Shown here: positions 1 through 11,996 of the stretch, one piece after another | Layout: every line of letters starts with the position of its first letter | How positions within the stretch are numbered: the first letter of the stretch is position 1 | Source of the DNA: Euphorbia lathyris | Lineage: Eukaryota; Streptophyta; Magnoliopsida; Malpighiales; Euphorbiaceae | Length of the DNA: 64,000 nt | Direction of reading: 5' to 3' | NCBI RefSeq assembly: GCF_963576675.1 | Contig: NC_088910.1 | Location: 107,164,807-107,228,806 of the forward strand | Notes under the pieces: model-generated | Told to the model about the DNA's origin: nothing | Databases searched by the model: none | Seen by the model: the letters and a program-made list of their open reading frames with translations, nothing else | Program-made: the position numbers and the translations under genes

Positions 1-610
1 TAGGAACCCTAACAAAGAAGATGTAATGTTCTATTTATAGTCTAGGCTTTGTTAGGGGTAGTTTAGGCATTTTTCCAGCCAAAATTCGCGTTTTGGAGGT
101 GAGAAGACGCTGGAAAATTACTTCCCAGCGTCTCGTCTCGTCGAGACAAGAGGTGTCTCGACGAGACGAAAGGATGTCTCGACGAGACACTGGGCGTCTC
201 GTCAAGACACCACGTGATGGTTCCCTTTGGGAACCATCGGTCCGCCTCGTCTCGTCGAGACAGGCTGTGTCTCGATGAGACGAGGGCCTGTCTCGACGAG
301 ACAAGCACTATCTCGGCGAGACAGGCGCTGAGAGGTGGCAATTCTCTCCGGAAGTTATCTGTTCTGGTCCTTGGGCTTCCAGAATTTGCTCTGATGGCCC
401 CCGAATTGTCCGGACATGCTCCAAATGGCACGAGTCTGGTTCGAAAATGCTCGAATAGTCCTAAAAACACCTGAAAATACAGAAAATGCCATAAATAATG
501 GAAATGACTGATTTTAACCAAAAGAGAACAAAATGATTCTGAAATTGAATGGAAATAAAGCAAAAATGAACTAAAAGGGGTCTAAAAACCCTATACAAAT
601 GGGAGCTATC
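1..610. repeat. Possible partial LTR (Ty3/gypsy-like), truncated by window start
   Basis: On the minus strand the segment begins TGATAGCTCCC at about 610, a TG start of the sort seen in plant gypsy LTRs, and it runs to the window edge. A TATA-like CTATTTATAG lies near 31-40 on the plus strand. I see no primer-binding site, polypurine tract or second LTR, so both orientation and identity are uncertain. Confidence 0.3.
116..335. repeat. Phased array of 13-bp palindromes around a central 23-bp palindrome
   Basis: Eight copies of the palindrome GTCTCGWCGAGAC (some with one mismatch) start at 135, 155, 176, 196, 249, 269, 290 and 310, a spacing of 20-21 bp within each block of four. Between the blocks, at 216-238, is a different perfect inverted repeat: arms GATGGTTCCC and GGGAACCATC with a TTT loop. 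The array is therefore roughly symmetric about base 228. It creates spurious Arg/Asp/Glu-rich open frames on both strands, which I do not consider genes. It may be the regulatory part of an LTR, but that is inference. Confidence 0.85.
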
Positions 611-2640
611 AGGTACCAATTTGCAAATCTATATAATCACATGACATCTACTTATAATTAACCCTGATTTTTAATATGCAAGTTAAAAATAGTGACACCA
701 AAGAAATTATTTCCTAATTACGAGGTTGAGAATCATAGCCGGCTTTTGTTGCGGTCGCCTAGGCCTCTAATCTAAAATATATTTTAATTACTTTGAGATT
801 TCAATTGTTAAAAATTATTATTCTTAGTCTAAAGTTAATAATGATGATATATAGAAAATAAGAATATAGTAAACTAAAATGGAATTGAAATCGATAATAA
901 TAGCTCACACTATCTTTTTTCTTTCGACAATCGCCTCTTAGTAGCAATATCACAGTAGAAACATCTCAAGAATTTCTTTCACAGCTTGTCTCTTAATAAT
1001 AAAGACAAAGATAAAGTATAAAGAAAAATTTATATGCTTTACCTAATTTGCAAACAAAATCATCGGTTTAAAAACTTACAGACAAAATTTGTGGTTTGTG
1101 ACAATAATATAGATGCTATTTTACCCAAAATTTTTTTATTAAATTTTAATAAGAAAATGGAAACTAAAGCATAGGTCTCTAAAATACAAATACTGGTCGT
1201 GGTCTGTTGAGAATATTTTACTTAAAAATGCCCTTTTGGGGTTTAACTCTTGAAAAAAACCATGGCAAATTATGCTAAGATGGAGAATTTCGTATACATT
1301 TTGACTTGTGTTGTCTGTGTAAATAACTAATAAACCTTTGGCAACTTTTTGGACTTGAAGAAAAAATATTGGACACATTAATGTCTTGTTAATACATTCG
1401 AACTTGGTTAATGAAATTTGTAGTCAAATGAATTTGTTTAAAGCTATTTATTAACTTTTAGAGTCTTACTGGTGGGATTCACATCTTCATTTCTGTTGTA
1501 GTTATATTTGGAACAATTATAACGGCTGAGACTTGTATCAGTTCATTTAGTCTTACCATTTCTCTCTTTGATATTATTTGTTTTTTTTTTTTGTTTTTTT
1601 TATTGATTTGGGTTCAGGGGTGATTGTCTGACAGATGTCAACCTTTTTGGATGTCACATACCTCTTTTCTTTATCCTCTATCTTTTAATAAAAAAAATGT
1701 TATTTATTGACTCTCTAAACTTTAGAATAATCTATTAAACCTATAAACTTATATAATATGATAAGCATTTCAATCCGTTGGAATATTTTCTAATCTATAC
1801 TTATGGTTAATCATATTTTAAAACTAAGTAAACGACTTTTTAAATTGAGAAAGTGGATCGGTTATTCATTTGCCATGGAAGACATGTGTCGTAAAATTTT
1901 GAATATTTCACAAAAGTACATGGTATTGACATGCCACGGTCATGAAAGATAGTGTGGTAGCCCACTGTTTTGTGGCCCCAAGCCATGCTTCGTTGTCTAC
2001 AGTCCCTACCTTCCACTCCTTTTTATGTCCCTTGTGTTTCATCCAGCTCCCTTTTCAAATTCTCACTCAATCCGCATAATTTCAATTATCAAGTACTAAT
2101 TCATAATTGAAGTTGCATTATGTGATATATCTCAATTTTTTTAATAAAATTTGAATGTATTTTAATAAATAATAATAAGGAAAAAAAATACAAAAATAAA
2201 CTTCTTGATTAGATAGATTTGTAAACACAATCAACGTGGTTTAAAACTTTGCTGATAGAAATATGTGTTTTTGCACTTTACAAACTTGTGCATTTCTTCA
2301 AAAAAAAAAAAAATTGTTATCGTGACTATTTAGTCCAAAATGAAACGATTTGAAACAATTAAAAAAACTGATTTTACAAGTTATTTGAAATTCAAGTTTT
2401 AACTTTACAAATTAACTAAACCACAAGTATTGTATGACTGAAAAATTGACTCACATATCATTGCCATTTTTCACACTTTGGTATACAATCTTCAATTTTG
2501 CACACCAAAATATACAACTTTATGGATAACCTCCCAATTTGGTGTACATCCTGGAATTATGATCGGTCAACTTGTCACGTCATCATTGTTTAAGTCTTTT
2601 AAAATAAAATATGGATCCCAATTATTGTTGACTACTAATT
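611..2640. other. AT-rich intergenic DNA, no gene recognised
   Basis: This stretch has many short homopolymer runs and frequent stops in all frames. I see no coding signature and no clear transposon termini. Confidence 0.6.
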
Positions 2641-2746
2641 AAAAGAGAGAGAAATGAGGAGGAGGAGGAAAGAGGGTAAAGGAGAGTTAGAGAGAGAGGA
2701 GGAAGAGAGAGAGACGTTAAAGGAAAGTTAGTGAGAGAGAGGAGAT
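2641..2746 (+). repeat. GA-rich polypurine tract
   Basis: About 100 bases consist almost wholly of A and G on the plus strand (GAGA and GGA runs), so this is low-complexity sequence. No coding potential is evident. Confidence 0.8.
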
Positions 2747-2909
2747 GTTGGAAATAAAAATGGGGGAGAAAGAAATTAATTATGTACTTTTACTTGTTTT
2801 ACACCATAGTGGGAGATCACCCATAAAATCATACATTTTAGTATGCAAAAGTGAAGGTGGTACACCAAAGTACAAAATGTTACAAAAGTACACTACATAT
2901 GTAATTTAC

Positions 2910-3090
2910 CCTTATATTTATAAGAGAATGGTTAGGACAAAATGTCTTTTGTGCCTTTGGATCAGACACGTATGCATATGGGTTGATCAGAGATCCCTTG
3001 GTGCCTTGTTTGGGGAGAGAGATTAGGCAAGACTTTCCATGTGCCTGGACTTAATGTGTTCAGGCTCACTTGCCACATCACGAAGTCCCC
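2910..3090. repeat. Left copy of a diverged direct repeat
   Basis: This block is similar to 5060-5258 in the same orientation. Shared landmarks in order are CTTTTGTGCCTTTGGATC versus CTTTTGTACCCTTGGATCT, a GGGAGAG run, GACTTTCCATGTGCCTGGACTT versus a close variant, and TGTGTTCAGGCTCACTTGCCACA. The pair encloses about 2 kb and could be old LTRs or a tandemly inserted repeat. Confidence 0.6.
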
Positions 3091-4994
3091 CCTCCTAGTG
3101 GTGCGGAAGGAGGTGGGGTATTACAAGCCGGTCTGTCTTGATCCGAAAACTTGGTTACGAGCTAGTCTGTTTTATTCTGTGTACTTGGTTAGAGAGATTG
3201 GGTTGTTATAATAGGTTTGATGAACTACAATAAAGCATGTCTATTGGAGTCAAAATGTTATTAAGACAAGTGGTAAAGCGTGCCATTTTGGGATCTTAAA
3301 CACTATATAAAGACGATGTTTGTTCTTTGAAGATAATAAAAAAATGTGTGTGTTTGTCTTCCCATAAAGCACTATAAATAGAGCTTCATTATTTTTCTTG
3401 AAGACATTTGCGTCAAAAACCCTTATGAAAACCATTTGTGGGTTATCATTATTTTTATAGACGTGTAGTCACTAGTGGTGGATGGGGTGGAGGTATAAGG
3501 CTTGTCTTTATTTTTTGGAAAAGTGAGGTTGACAGGTCGAAAGTCTGCGATTTCTTTAAGAGGTCAGTTTGCTCGACTTTGACCATCGATTTTTTATTTT
3601 TCCTTTTGTCATTTGTTCTGGGCGTTGAGGTATTTTGGTGTTCTTCCTCCCTTCGTTCTCCATAGGGCTTTTTAGCATGAGTATGTCTAGAGAATTTTTC
3701 AGGTTTCATCATTTTCTAAGGAGTTGTCGGTTAAGGATAGAGTTACTATTAAACCGTCCAAAACCAAGAATAGAACAAAAGCGATAACGAGGAAGAAGGG
3801 TGATTCAGATGTCCCATCGACTTCTTTGGATGGGGAAGAAGAAGAAGAAGAAGAAGTGAATGTTGCATAACCGACGACTATAGGTCTGACCTTGGCAGCT
3901 TAAGTGTGACACCATACCTTTATCATTCCCTTCTTTGTCAATAAATAAGGGGGGAAGAAGGATGATGATCCCTAGTTGAGCTCTCCTCCTTTTTGGTATA
4001 TTTCATTTTTGGCTTCGAAAAAAAGTTTAACTTGACTCTCCAGAGTTGGAATACATGAATTTTAAGGAAGAATCATCCGAATAGGATGTTCCATTCTCAA
4101 CAAAAATTGAGGTTAGAATGATCCTTCCTGCTCAAAGGTCTTGGCCAAGTCACTATTCCAAACCTAGATCTTAGGATTTTTTTAGTATCAAGGCATCTAT
4201 CTCCCATCCACCTTTTGTTTACATTGTTCCCCCTTATATAAGGTGCATGTGCCCCCTTCTTGACTCACCGGGGGTGAACATTTCCGGTTGTGATATGCAA
4301 GCATCTCTTGGAGGGGATCCATGCTTGGAAAAACTGCTAAACAATCAATGCTATTTGGCATAAAATGCTGAATTATCAAAATAATAACCACCATTGATTT
4401 ATCGCTTTGGCATAGTAGTAATTATCTAGGGTTGAAAGTGAACTAGAAATCTCATTAAATGAACTAATTAAAAGATATTTACGACATTCTGAATTACGGT
4501 AAAGTAGATATAAGAGTCCATGAACTCTCTCTCTGAACGGTATGGTAGTTCCATTACGATGTCTATTGTATCGACTATTTCTCGGTAGTAGAAAACAAAT
4601 CGAGTAGCGACTCTTATTATCCTTTCGGGAAGGGTGCTTAACCGAAACATCTTAAATAAAGAAAATGAGATGGTATCAAAAGGATCTGCCTCCTTAAAAG
4701 TTGCGTGACATGTTCCTAATACAAATAGCGAACATGAGGAACCACCAAAGGGAATCAGGGAAAATCCATCACACTCATCGTGCACCATAGTGGGACATTG
4801 CCTCGCGCGTGTACTTTTTTTGAATCGCATGCTCACAGTATCCTGAAAGTTCTTGAGGGTTTCCACGTGCACCACACTAAATGATAAGGTATGATGTTAT
4901 TCCACGAGATCACTCTGAAACATCTTGACATGCATCGAGAATGATCCCTAGAATACACTCCGATAGTCAAGTTAGAGAGAGAATTCAGAAAGAG

Positions 4995-5035
<41 letters not shown>

Positions 5036-5059
5036 TCCAACCCTTTTCTTATAGACCTT
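3091..5059. other. Interior of the direct-repeat pair, possible decayed retroelement
   Basis: On the plus strand around 3718-3870 a short frame encodes a basic stretch followed by an acidic Glu run, then a stop. This resembles a decayed gag-like or gypsy-type transposase fragment, but I cannot name the family. A 135-codon minus-strand open frame at 4468-4875 shows no motif that I recognise. A TA/GA microsatellite closes the interval at about 4997-5034. Confidence 0.3.
4997..5034. repeat. (TA)n-(GA)n microsatellite
   Basis: A run of TA dinucleotides passes directly into a run of GA dinucleotides. Confidence 0.9.
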
Positions 5060-5258
5060 GAGGTTATACTTATAGAAAAATTGTTCGAAGAAAAGCCTTT
5101 TGTACCCTTGGATCTGACCCGTATATATATGGATGAATGCGAACTTTCTTAGTGACCTATTTAGGGAGAGGGCCTAGGCTGTGAAGATGGATAATGAGTT
5201 CGGACTTTCCATTGGCTTGGACTTTATGTGTTCAGACTCACTTGCCACAAGATATTGT
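5060..5258. repeat. Right copy of the diverged direct repeat
   Basis: This is the partner of the 2910-3090 block. It contains the same order of landmarks with many substitutions and small insertions, so the duplication is old. Confidence 0.6.
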
Positions 5259-5599
5259 AAAATGAGAATTCTAATGGCCATATCACGTTTAATTGATATT
5301 CTCTTTTTGCCGCTCGCGCCGTCTTTGCATCTCCGCTAAACATTCTCAATTTATGCTTTTCATTATATATGTATATTAAACGATGGGTTGCCAATTTCTA
5401 TGAGACTTTCAACTAATCTCAACTAGATTGCCATTACGAGAGACTCCCTAAAATAGAGGAAGCCAAATTTATTAAGGATTGAAAAGTAAAAAATAAAAAG
5501 AATACAAAACAAATTTGGAAAAAAAAAACATGGAAAAAGCAACACCAAGCTAAAACTATTTGAAAATATTTCGTTCTACTAAAATCCTAAAACACAAAA

Positions 5600-5965
5600 G
5601 CAACAAAACTCTAGAAAAGAATTCCACCAATAAGGAAGATTAAGAGAAATCACAAATTTCAATAGGCAATCTGCAACCGCATTATCTTTCCGATAAATAT
5701 GAGAAACACGAATCATGTGGTGATCCAAAATGCGAAAACAAGCTAACTAGTCATTCAGAAGTTCCGATAAACACCTTCAAACTCGAGTGAAATAAATTAA
5801 GCACGTACATGGAGTCAAATTCTAATCAATGAGGAAACCAATTACACTTGACAATTTTTTTAATTGCATAAATGGTCGCTTTCAGCTCCACATAAAAGGC
5901 ATAGTGATTGCCCAGGAGACCGAGTACTAACCGTATTATCATCTGTATTAATTTTAGTCCACATA
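5600..5965 (-). pseudogene. LINE (L1-type) RNase H domain relic
   Basis: Read on the minus strand, this block retains the order of a plant LINE C-terminal RNase H: an Asn-Thr-Asp-like strand, ELKATIYAIK, LEFDSMYVLNLF, and near the end VSHIYRKDNAVADCL. The last matches the family's usual H-Y/V-REGN-ADxLA motif. At least two in-frame stops interrupt it. It is a 3' fragment; the reverse transcriptase part is not visible nearby. The family assignment rests on these motifs only. Confidence 0.65.
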
Positions 5966-6443
5966 AGAGGGGCAATATATGAGATGAAATTTTTTAAATT
6001 TTGTTAAGTTTGATTATTTGGTATCATACATTATTTGTGGTGAATCAAATAAGAAAGACATGAAATTTGATATTGCTATTTATAAATTGAAGAGTCTCAT
6101 TTCTTTTTTTAGAAAATTGTGTGAAACCTTTAAAAAACATCATGATTTGGAGAAAATTTTGAAAAACCTTTAAAACATCATGATTTTGGAGAAAAATCTG
6201 TTTTGGGCTTAGTGATTTGAGCATGATCAACACTTCAGTTTTGATGTTTATGATTTATTTTCAAAGTTAAAAGCTGTGAAGGTAGTTTTAGAAATAAAAT
6301 ATGATTCTTCAAATACTAAAAGAAAAACTCGTTTTCCAAATTTTTTTATTAATTATCAACTTTGTTAAAAATGCATGTAATAATTGCATCCGCAGAAAAA
6401 AAGTTTTCAAAATTAAAATTATTAAAAATTATTTAAATTCTAC
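5966..6443. other. AT-rich DNA with a short local duplication
   Basis: Around 6105-6200 a CATCATGATTTGGAGAAAA-like segment is repeated about 50 bp apart. Otherwise no gene is seen. Confidence 0.5.
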
Positions 6444-6550
6444 TTAGCGGTCCAATGCACTACGCGTCCCCGTTAAGCAAGGATTCGGGAAGGGTCCCAC
6501 TACAAGGATGTACTGGGGTAAACCTTCCCCTGCCAATTTATTTGGCAAGA
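6444..6550 (-). mobile_element. Au-like SINE, 5'-truncated
   Basis: On the minus strand this matches from memory the body of the widespread plant Au SINE: TTGGCAGGGGAAGG, then CCCAGTACATCCTTGTAGTG, GGACCC, and GGGGACGCGTAGTGCATTGG near its 3' end. The tRNA-like head with A and B boxes is missing, so only the 3' two-thirds remain. The match is from recalled consensus, not from a search. Confidence 0.7.
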
Positions 6551-7689
6551 TCTTAAAAAAAAAATTAAATAGATTAGTTATATTATCTACTGAAAATAAA
6601 ATATAAAGGATATTGAAGATAAAATTTTAATTAGTGATTTTACATTTTAAAAGACTAGACCAATATTTTAAAATGCATATAAATATATAATTTTTTTACT
6701 TTTAATTCTATATATTTGTAAAAACCGTAAGATATTTCATCGTCAAAAGGAGAATATTCTATATAAATACATATATGCATTTTTATAACTTTTCTTATAT
6801 ATACGAGGCCTAAAATTCATCTCGCCGAGGGCTTTAAATTGTTCTGAGTCGACACTCATCCTATCATCTGCTGAAATTTCACTAATAAATGAAATTTTCA
6901 TGATTTGAATTCTCGACCACTTACTTTTAAAAAGTTATGATATTATGTTGATAAATCATTTAATCTAAAAGTTTAAAATGATAGTTAATGTCCAATAATA
7001 GTTTTTATTATAATCTCTAAGGTAACAACGAACCAAACAAATTCTAAGTTTTTAGATCGCATGGAATGGGGATAATACCCAATCCTCATATCCATTTCAG
7101 TTTCGGGGACAAAATATCCTCCGTATCTACCCCTCGTCTCCGACTATTTCAGGGATTTCCTATTACCGTCAATTAGGAGCCCCGCGGAATTTCCACCCCA
7201 TTGTCGCTCCTAATTTCGCCACACTTTTATCTATAATTAGCTTAAATTAATTTGAAGTTCAATAATTTCTTAATAATATAGTATGACATCATAAGTAATT
7301 CAAATTTTCACAAAATAGAGAGAGTTGTGTTTGTGGAAGTTTGAAGTTTAATGGGCTTGAAACCTTTGCTTATAAACCCCAAACATTTTGGTTGAATGAT
7401 TCTTGTTTAGCAGACCAAGATAGATCTAGGTCGGCAGTGATAAGGAATGGAGTTCCTATGTACAAACACATGGGTAAGACCTTCAGTGTTTCTTTTCTAT
7501 TTTCTTTTAACCATACCGAGCTTCACTTCTTTTATTTTGAATCATAAATCTTTTTGGTTCCATTTAATTTAAAAAAAAAAAAAAAAAAAACTCTATAAGA
7601 CAATGTTGGAGGAGCTGGGGTGCAAATTTTAAGAGCTGGGGTGCAAATCTTTTAATTAGAGGAAAATAATATATACTAATTTATAATAA
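6551..7689. other. Intergenic DNA with one exon-like frame
   Basis: Mostly AT-rich. An open frame at about 7341-7470 (plus) ends at a good splice-donor-like GGTAAG near 7472, but I recognise no protein family in it and no partner exon nearby. A poly-A run of about 20 lies at 7570-7590. A GGGG-rich block near 7080-7200 looks repetitive. Confidence 0.4.
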
Positions 7690-8344
7690 GGCGAATGTTA
7701 TCCTTTACGCATCAGGGATTTGGAAAGTAGGAGACACCCATCTATCTAAATGTCCCAAGACTGCAATTGAGATTCAGACGAGAGTCACTAAATGACGGTC
7801 ACGAGGCATGCACTTAGAGGAGTTCAATGTTAACAGATCCTAAAAAGACAATACAGGTGGAAGCTTCCTATTGGGATAACAGTCCTTCAATAGGAAGTGA
7901 TGTCTTGATAGAAAATATGGGAAGTCTATAAATAGAGGATTAAGGAATCCTCTAGATATGTTTTCAAAACCCTATTCTTGAGAAAAATACTAATTTAGGC
8001 ATTAGAGTTGCCCAGTAGGAAGCCGACACTTCTATTTTGTATGCAAGAATTCAGGTGTCTAGGAACTTGGAAGATCCAACCACTAGAATCTCCACAAAAT
8101 ATCATTGATGTAGTGAAAGTGGAGATGAGATTTCACCATGACTTCATCAGCTTTAGAGACAACAGGTGTTGGCGGCGGTTCCGATAAGGATTTGGAGGAG
8201 GTGCTCATTAAGGACATCACCAAAAAAGTGGACTCAAACGTCCTTCAACAGACCACCCCCGCCAGCAAAATCTATGGAAAATTGTTTCAGAGGGTTCAAT
8301 CCGGTATGAGATCGAAGATGCACAAACTTTCTCCACGGTTCTAA
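7690..8344 (+). mobile_element. Probable Ty3/gypsy LTR end and start of gag (remnant)
   Basis: A TATA box CTATAAATAG at about 7927-7936 is followed by an R/U5-like region. Then a 68-codon frame at 8138-8344 starts MTSSALETTG and carries Lys-rich, gag-N-terminus-like sequence before stopping. The LTR boundaries are unclear and no second LTR is seen in the window. The retroelement reading is inference from the TATA-leader-short gag arrangement. Confidence 0.35.
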
Positions 8345-8878
8345 TGAAAATAACTTCTTAGCTAGGCAAGATGGAGCTAACCACCTACATATCTACACAT
8401 GTGATGGCTGGAGTGAAATCGAGTAATGTGCTTCAAACTATTATTGGTGGGGGCTCCCAATGAGTAGGGTTGAACCCTAGAATTTTGTTCCTAGAAACGA
8501 TTAGGCGTATATCGGGAAGTTTGGGTCCCGAAAACATTATTGCTACTGATAGTCTAAAAGCATATAATATCAATTAAGATCAAGTGAGCTATGCCACATA
8601 AAGTAATAAAGTTCCAAAAAACAAGGATTAGTATTCAATTCCATACTCGTACTAAAACTTTATATTATCTAAGGTCCAAGTTAGGTGAATTTGAGTTGTA
8701 TGTATCTAAGGTCTAACGATTTAACTAAAAAACAAGGCAAGCTAACAATTGATTTGTATCTGTATGAGTGGAAAGGCTAGAACTTTGGATCATTGCGTTG
8801 ATTACCGTGGATTAATATGTGTACGTTATGTGTAACAAATATAACTCGAGACGGTAGTTTTCCTTAAGAAGATAATAA
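8345..8878. other. Non-coding DNA left of copia element 1
   Basis: No recognisable gene. Its last five bases, AATAA, are the left target duplication of the element that follows. Confidence 0.5.
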
Positions 8879-10199
8879 TGTTGAAACACCTTTCCACATA
8901 ATTTTGATTTGACAAAATTGTTTAAGTATAACTTAAAATACATATTCTAAACACACTAAGTTTAAATGCTTTGATTTATTCTACTAATGTGTTTGTTCAA
9001 TGTTGAGTTAAAACTATTATAAGACATAAGGATTAAAAGGCCCATGCCCAATACGGAAGCCAAGGCCCAAGTCAAACAACTCAGTACACTCGGCCCGCGT
9101 ATGTCAAGACGTTGCTGTTTTGAACAAAACGCAACTCAGCAAACGGAAGGATCTAGAAGACCTTCGGGAACAACTTCAAGATGAAGCTGCTGAGTAGTCT
9201 CGACAAAGCGTACAAGACAGCAGCTGGCAAAGGAAAACTTCCAGACAAAGTGTTTCCTCTTTTGGCAAAGTTCAGACGACACAGTATGCTGTCCAGTTGA
9301 CTTTACCATAAAAGGAGAGACAGTCTGCTGAGCTGACCGAGGACAGAAGATACACAATTCTGATTGGCCGAGAGCTCTGAGCAAGTCAGGATGACAACGA
9401 CATATAGCCGTTTCCCTCCAACGGTTATTTCGAAATTCGAAATGACCGATGCCCAGACGTCTCTATAAATAGTGCCATCACAAGCTTCATTCACAACAGA
9501 ACTTGATCAAGCAGTTACGCTGACCAAATTTCTACAAGTTCTGCAAGCAAAGAAGCAAAGCAAATTTCTTACACTACAATTCTTATATCTGTGTAAAAGT
9601 CTAGAGTGATTGTTTCAATCGTCTAAAGTGTCTTAACAAATCTTTGTATAGGACAAAACACTTATCATTTCTAGAGATAGAAAGGAGAGGCTGAGTACTC
9701 AGTTTTAGTACTTAGCGAGAGATTAGGATTGGGTAGAAGTATAGAGGAAGGTACTCTTATCATACTCAGTTGCTGATATTGTAAAGGGTTTGAGGCTCTA
9801 CCTTTAAAGAGCTCAGTAGAGGATTTGAAATCTCGGAACGTGTTCCAGGGACAGGACGTGGGCTTAGAAGAAGCCGAACCTGGATAAATCTGCTGAGTAA
9901 CGTATTACTTACCCTTAGCTCCTTATTTATATTGCTTGCTTAAAACAACCAAAAACTGACCAAGTAAAGAGGTCAAGTTGAGTTGTGCGCGCTAAACACC
10001 TGAGCTCAGGAATAGACTCTAAGTGCTATCTCCTGACTCAAGCTTAGAAACTGACCTAGTCACTAGTTGACTAAGCTAGTATCTTGCTGTTTACTCAGCG
10101 CTGCTGTTGAAACCTTTTTCTTTAGAAAAAGAAGTCTGCCCTAATTGTGAAAAAGTCCCCGCCTTGGAACTATACTTACAACCTTACAAGGGACGAACA
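8879..10199 (+). repeat. 5' LTR of copia element 1
   Basis: Begins TGTTGAAACACC and ends AACA immediately before the primer-binding site. A TATA box CTATAAATAG near 9463-9472 suggests the U3/R boundary. Short minus-strand open frames inside it recur in the 3' LTR and are not genes. Confidence 0.92.
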
Positions 10200-10201
10200 A
10201 G

Positions 10202-10213
10202 TGGTATCAGAGC
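10202..10213 (+). promoter_or_regulatory. Primer-binding site, initiator tRNA-Met
   Basis: TGGTATCAGAGC lies two bases after the LTR end. It is the standard plant Ty1/copia complement to the 3' end of initiator tRNA-Met. Confidence 0.92.
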
Positions 10214-10262
10214 TCTAAAAGCTCTCTTTAAAAGGTCTAACAACCTTGAGCTGATCCCTACC

Positions 10263-11956
10263 ATGGGCGAAAACAGCACTCGGTTTCTCCCTGGAAACCA
10301 AACAACTCAAATACTGCCTGAGGGGCTGTCCATTACTAGGCCTCCCCTATTCTTCGGGTCAAACTATACCTTCTGGAAGAATAGGATGAAGAACTTCATT
10401 CAGGCTACAAACATGAGTGCCTGGCTATCTATAGTCCAAGGCCCATTTGTACCTGTCGAGGTTGTGGCTGGCCAAACAGTTGTAAAAGCTGAGGCCAAAT
10501 GGACAGAGGATGATCTTAAGAAGCTCCAAAACCATGCTTCGGCTATCAATATGCTTCACTGTGCGCTCGATTCTGAAGAATATAATAAAATCTCAGGTTG
10601 TGAGTCGGCACAAGAGATCTGGAGAAAGCTGGAAGTCACCTACGAGGGAACAAATAAAGTAAAAGAGTCCAAGGTGAATCAGCAGATGAGACTGTACGAG
10701 CTGTTCGAGATGAACAATGATGAGGGCATTTCAGACATGAATGCAAGGTTTACCAACATCATTAATGAGCTCAAGAGACTTGGGAAAATCTTCACTGAGG
10801 AAGAACAGGTCAAAAAGATTCTCAGGAGTCTTCCTAAAGACTGGCAAGCAAAGAAGACAGCAGTTGAGGAAGCTCAGGATTTAACCACCTACAAATATGA
10901 CGAACTCATCGGTTCATTGCTGACCCATGAGATATCCATGAAAAACTTTGAGGTGAAGGAAAAATCTGAAGACAAGAAGCAGAAGTCACTTGTCATGAAA
11001 GCTGACTCCCCTGACGGGAGTTCAACTGATGATGAGGAGATGGCTATGTTCACAAGGAAGATGAAAAGGCTATTCAAGAAGAGTGACAAATACTCTAAAA
11101 AGCCTTACAGAAAGTTTGATAAGTATAAGGCTGACTCAAGTGACAGCAAATACAGAAAGGACAGCTCAAAGCCCATTACATGCTTTGAGTGCCATCAAAC
11201 TGGCCATATTAAGTCAAACTGCCCCACGCTAGGAAAGACAAGAAAAGTGGGAAGAAAGCAATGGTGGCTACTTGGAGCGACAGCGATGAGTCTTCATCTA
11301 CAGAAACTGAGGCCACCGAGTCAGCGAAGATATGCTTCATGGCTGACGAACTTGCTGAGCCATGCGTCTCCGAGCATGCTGACCTATCAGAAGACGAGGA
11401 GCAATCAAATGAGGTAATTTCTCTTCCCCAGCTCAGAAATGATATGGTTAATGCCCTGAGTGATCTCTATACACTTGTCAAGAAGTGTAATAAGAAAGTT
11501 AGAGCACTCAGAAGGCACTGTGACGAAGTGGAAGAGGTCAAACTGAGTGACCTCAGATTCCTTCTTCAGGACAATTCAACTCTGCATGATAACATGAAGA
11601 TCATGCATGAGTATGTCTCTGAAGTCCAGTCAGTTTCAAAGAAACTGAGGAAGGACGTCACAACCATCCAGAACCAACTAAAGGTTCCAAATAAAAATAA
11701 CATTCCTCTGAGAACTCAGTACCAAGGTACTCAGCAGAGATGGAATCCCCAGCGAAAAGTCCAATGTGACTTTTGTGGGAAGTTAGGACACACCACTAAG
11801 GTGTGCTGGCACGCTCAGCACTGGGGTGCTGACAAGTCAGTAAAAAATCCTAAACAGAAGGTCAGCTGTGACTTCTGTGGAAAGAGTGGTCATACTGTCC
11901 ATGTATGTCGCCATAAAATAAAATATGATGCTATACCTGCTGCACCTAACAAGTAG
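10263..11956 (+). pseudogene. gag of copia element 1, frameshifted
   Basis: Capsid/nucleocapsid gene. The start ATG at 10263 sits in a CCATGGG context; an upstream in-frame ATG lies within the LTR and is less likely. The N-terminal part is a UBN2-type copia gag domain, followed by a CX2CX4HX4C knuckle (CFECHQTGHIKSNC). After a one-base loss near 11230, relative to element 2, the frame moves: the continuation from 11261 carries an acidic segment, a probable coiled coil and two more zinc knuckles (CDFCGKLGHTTKVC, CDFCGKSGHTVHVC). A second one-base loss near 11952 produces the TAG at 11954-11956. Three knuckles are more than the single knuckle usual in copia gag. It cannot make a full product as it stands. 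Confidence 0.9.
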
Positions 11957-11996
11957 GACCCAAAAAGAATTGGGTACCTAAAAGTAACTAGTTACA

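Noticed and set aside
116..335. CRISPR-like reading of the palindrome array
   Set aside because: Spacers are only about 7 bp and repeats 13 bp, and the surroundings are plant nuclear DNA.
35..563. Overlapping Arg/Asp-rich open frames on both strands
   Set aside because: They arise from the GTCTCGWCGAGAC palindrome array, have no domain content and exist on both strands at once.
4468..4875. 135-codon minus-strand frame
   Set aside because: No motif or relative that I recognise and no splice or promoter context; it may be a chance frame within an old repeat.
7080..7210. GGGG-rich block as a hAT MITE
   Set aside because: I could not find paired terminal repeats or an 8-bp duplication.
9136..9494. 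Cys-rich minus-strand frames in the copia LTR
   Set aside because: They recur in the other LTR (19272-19630) and are antisense to the LTR; no start context or domain.
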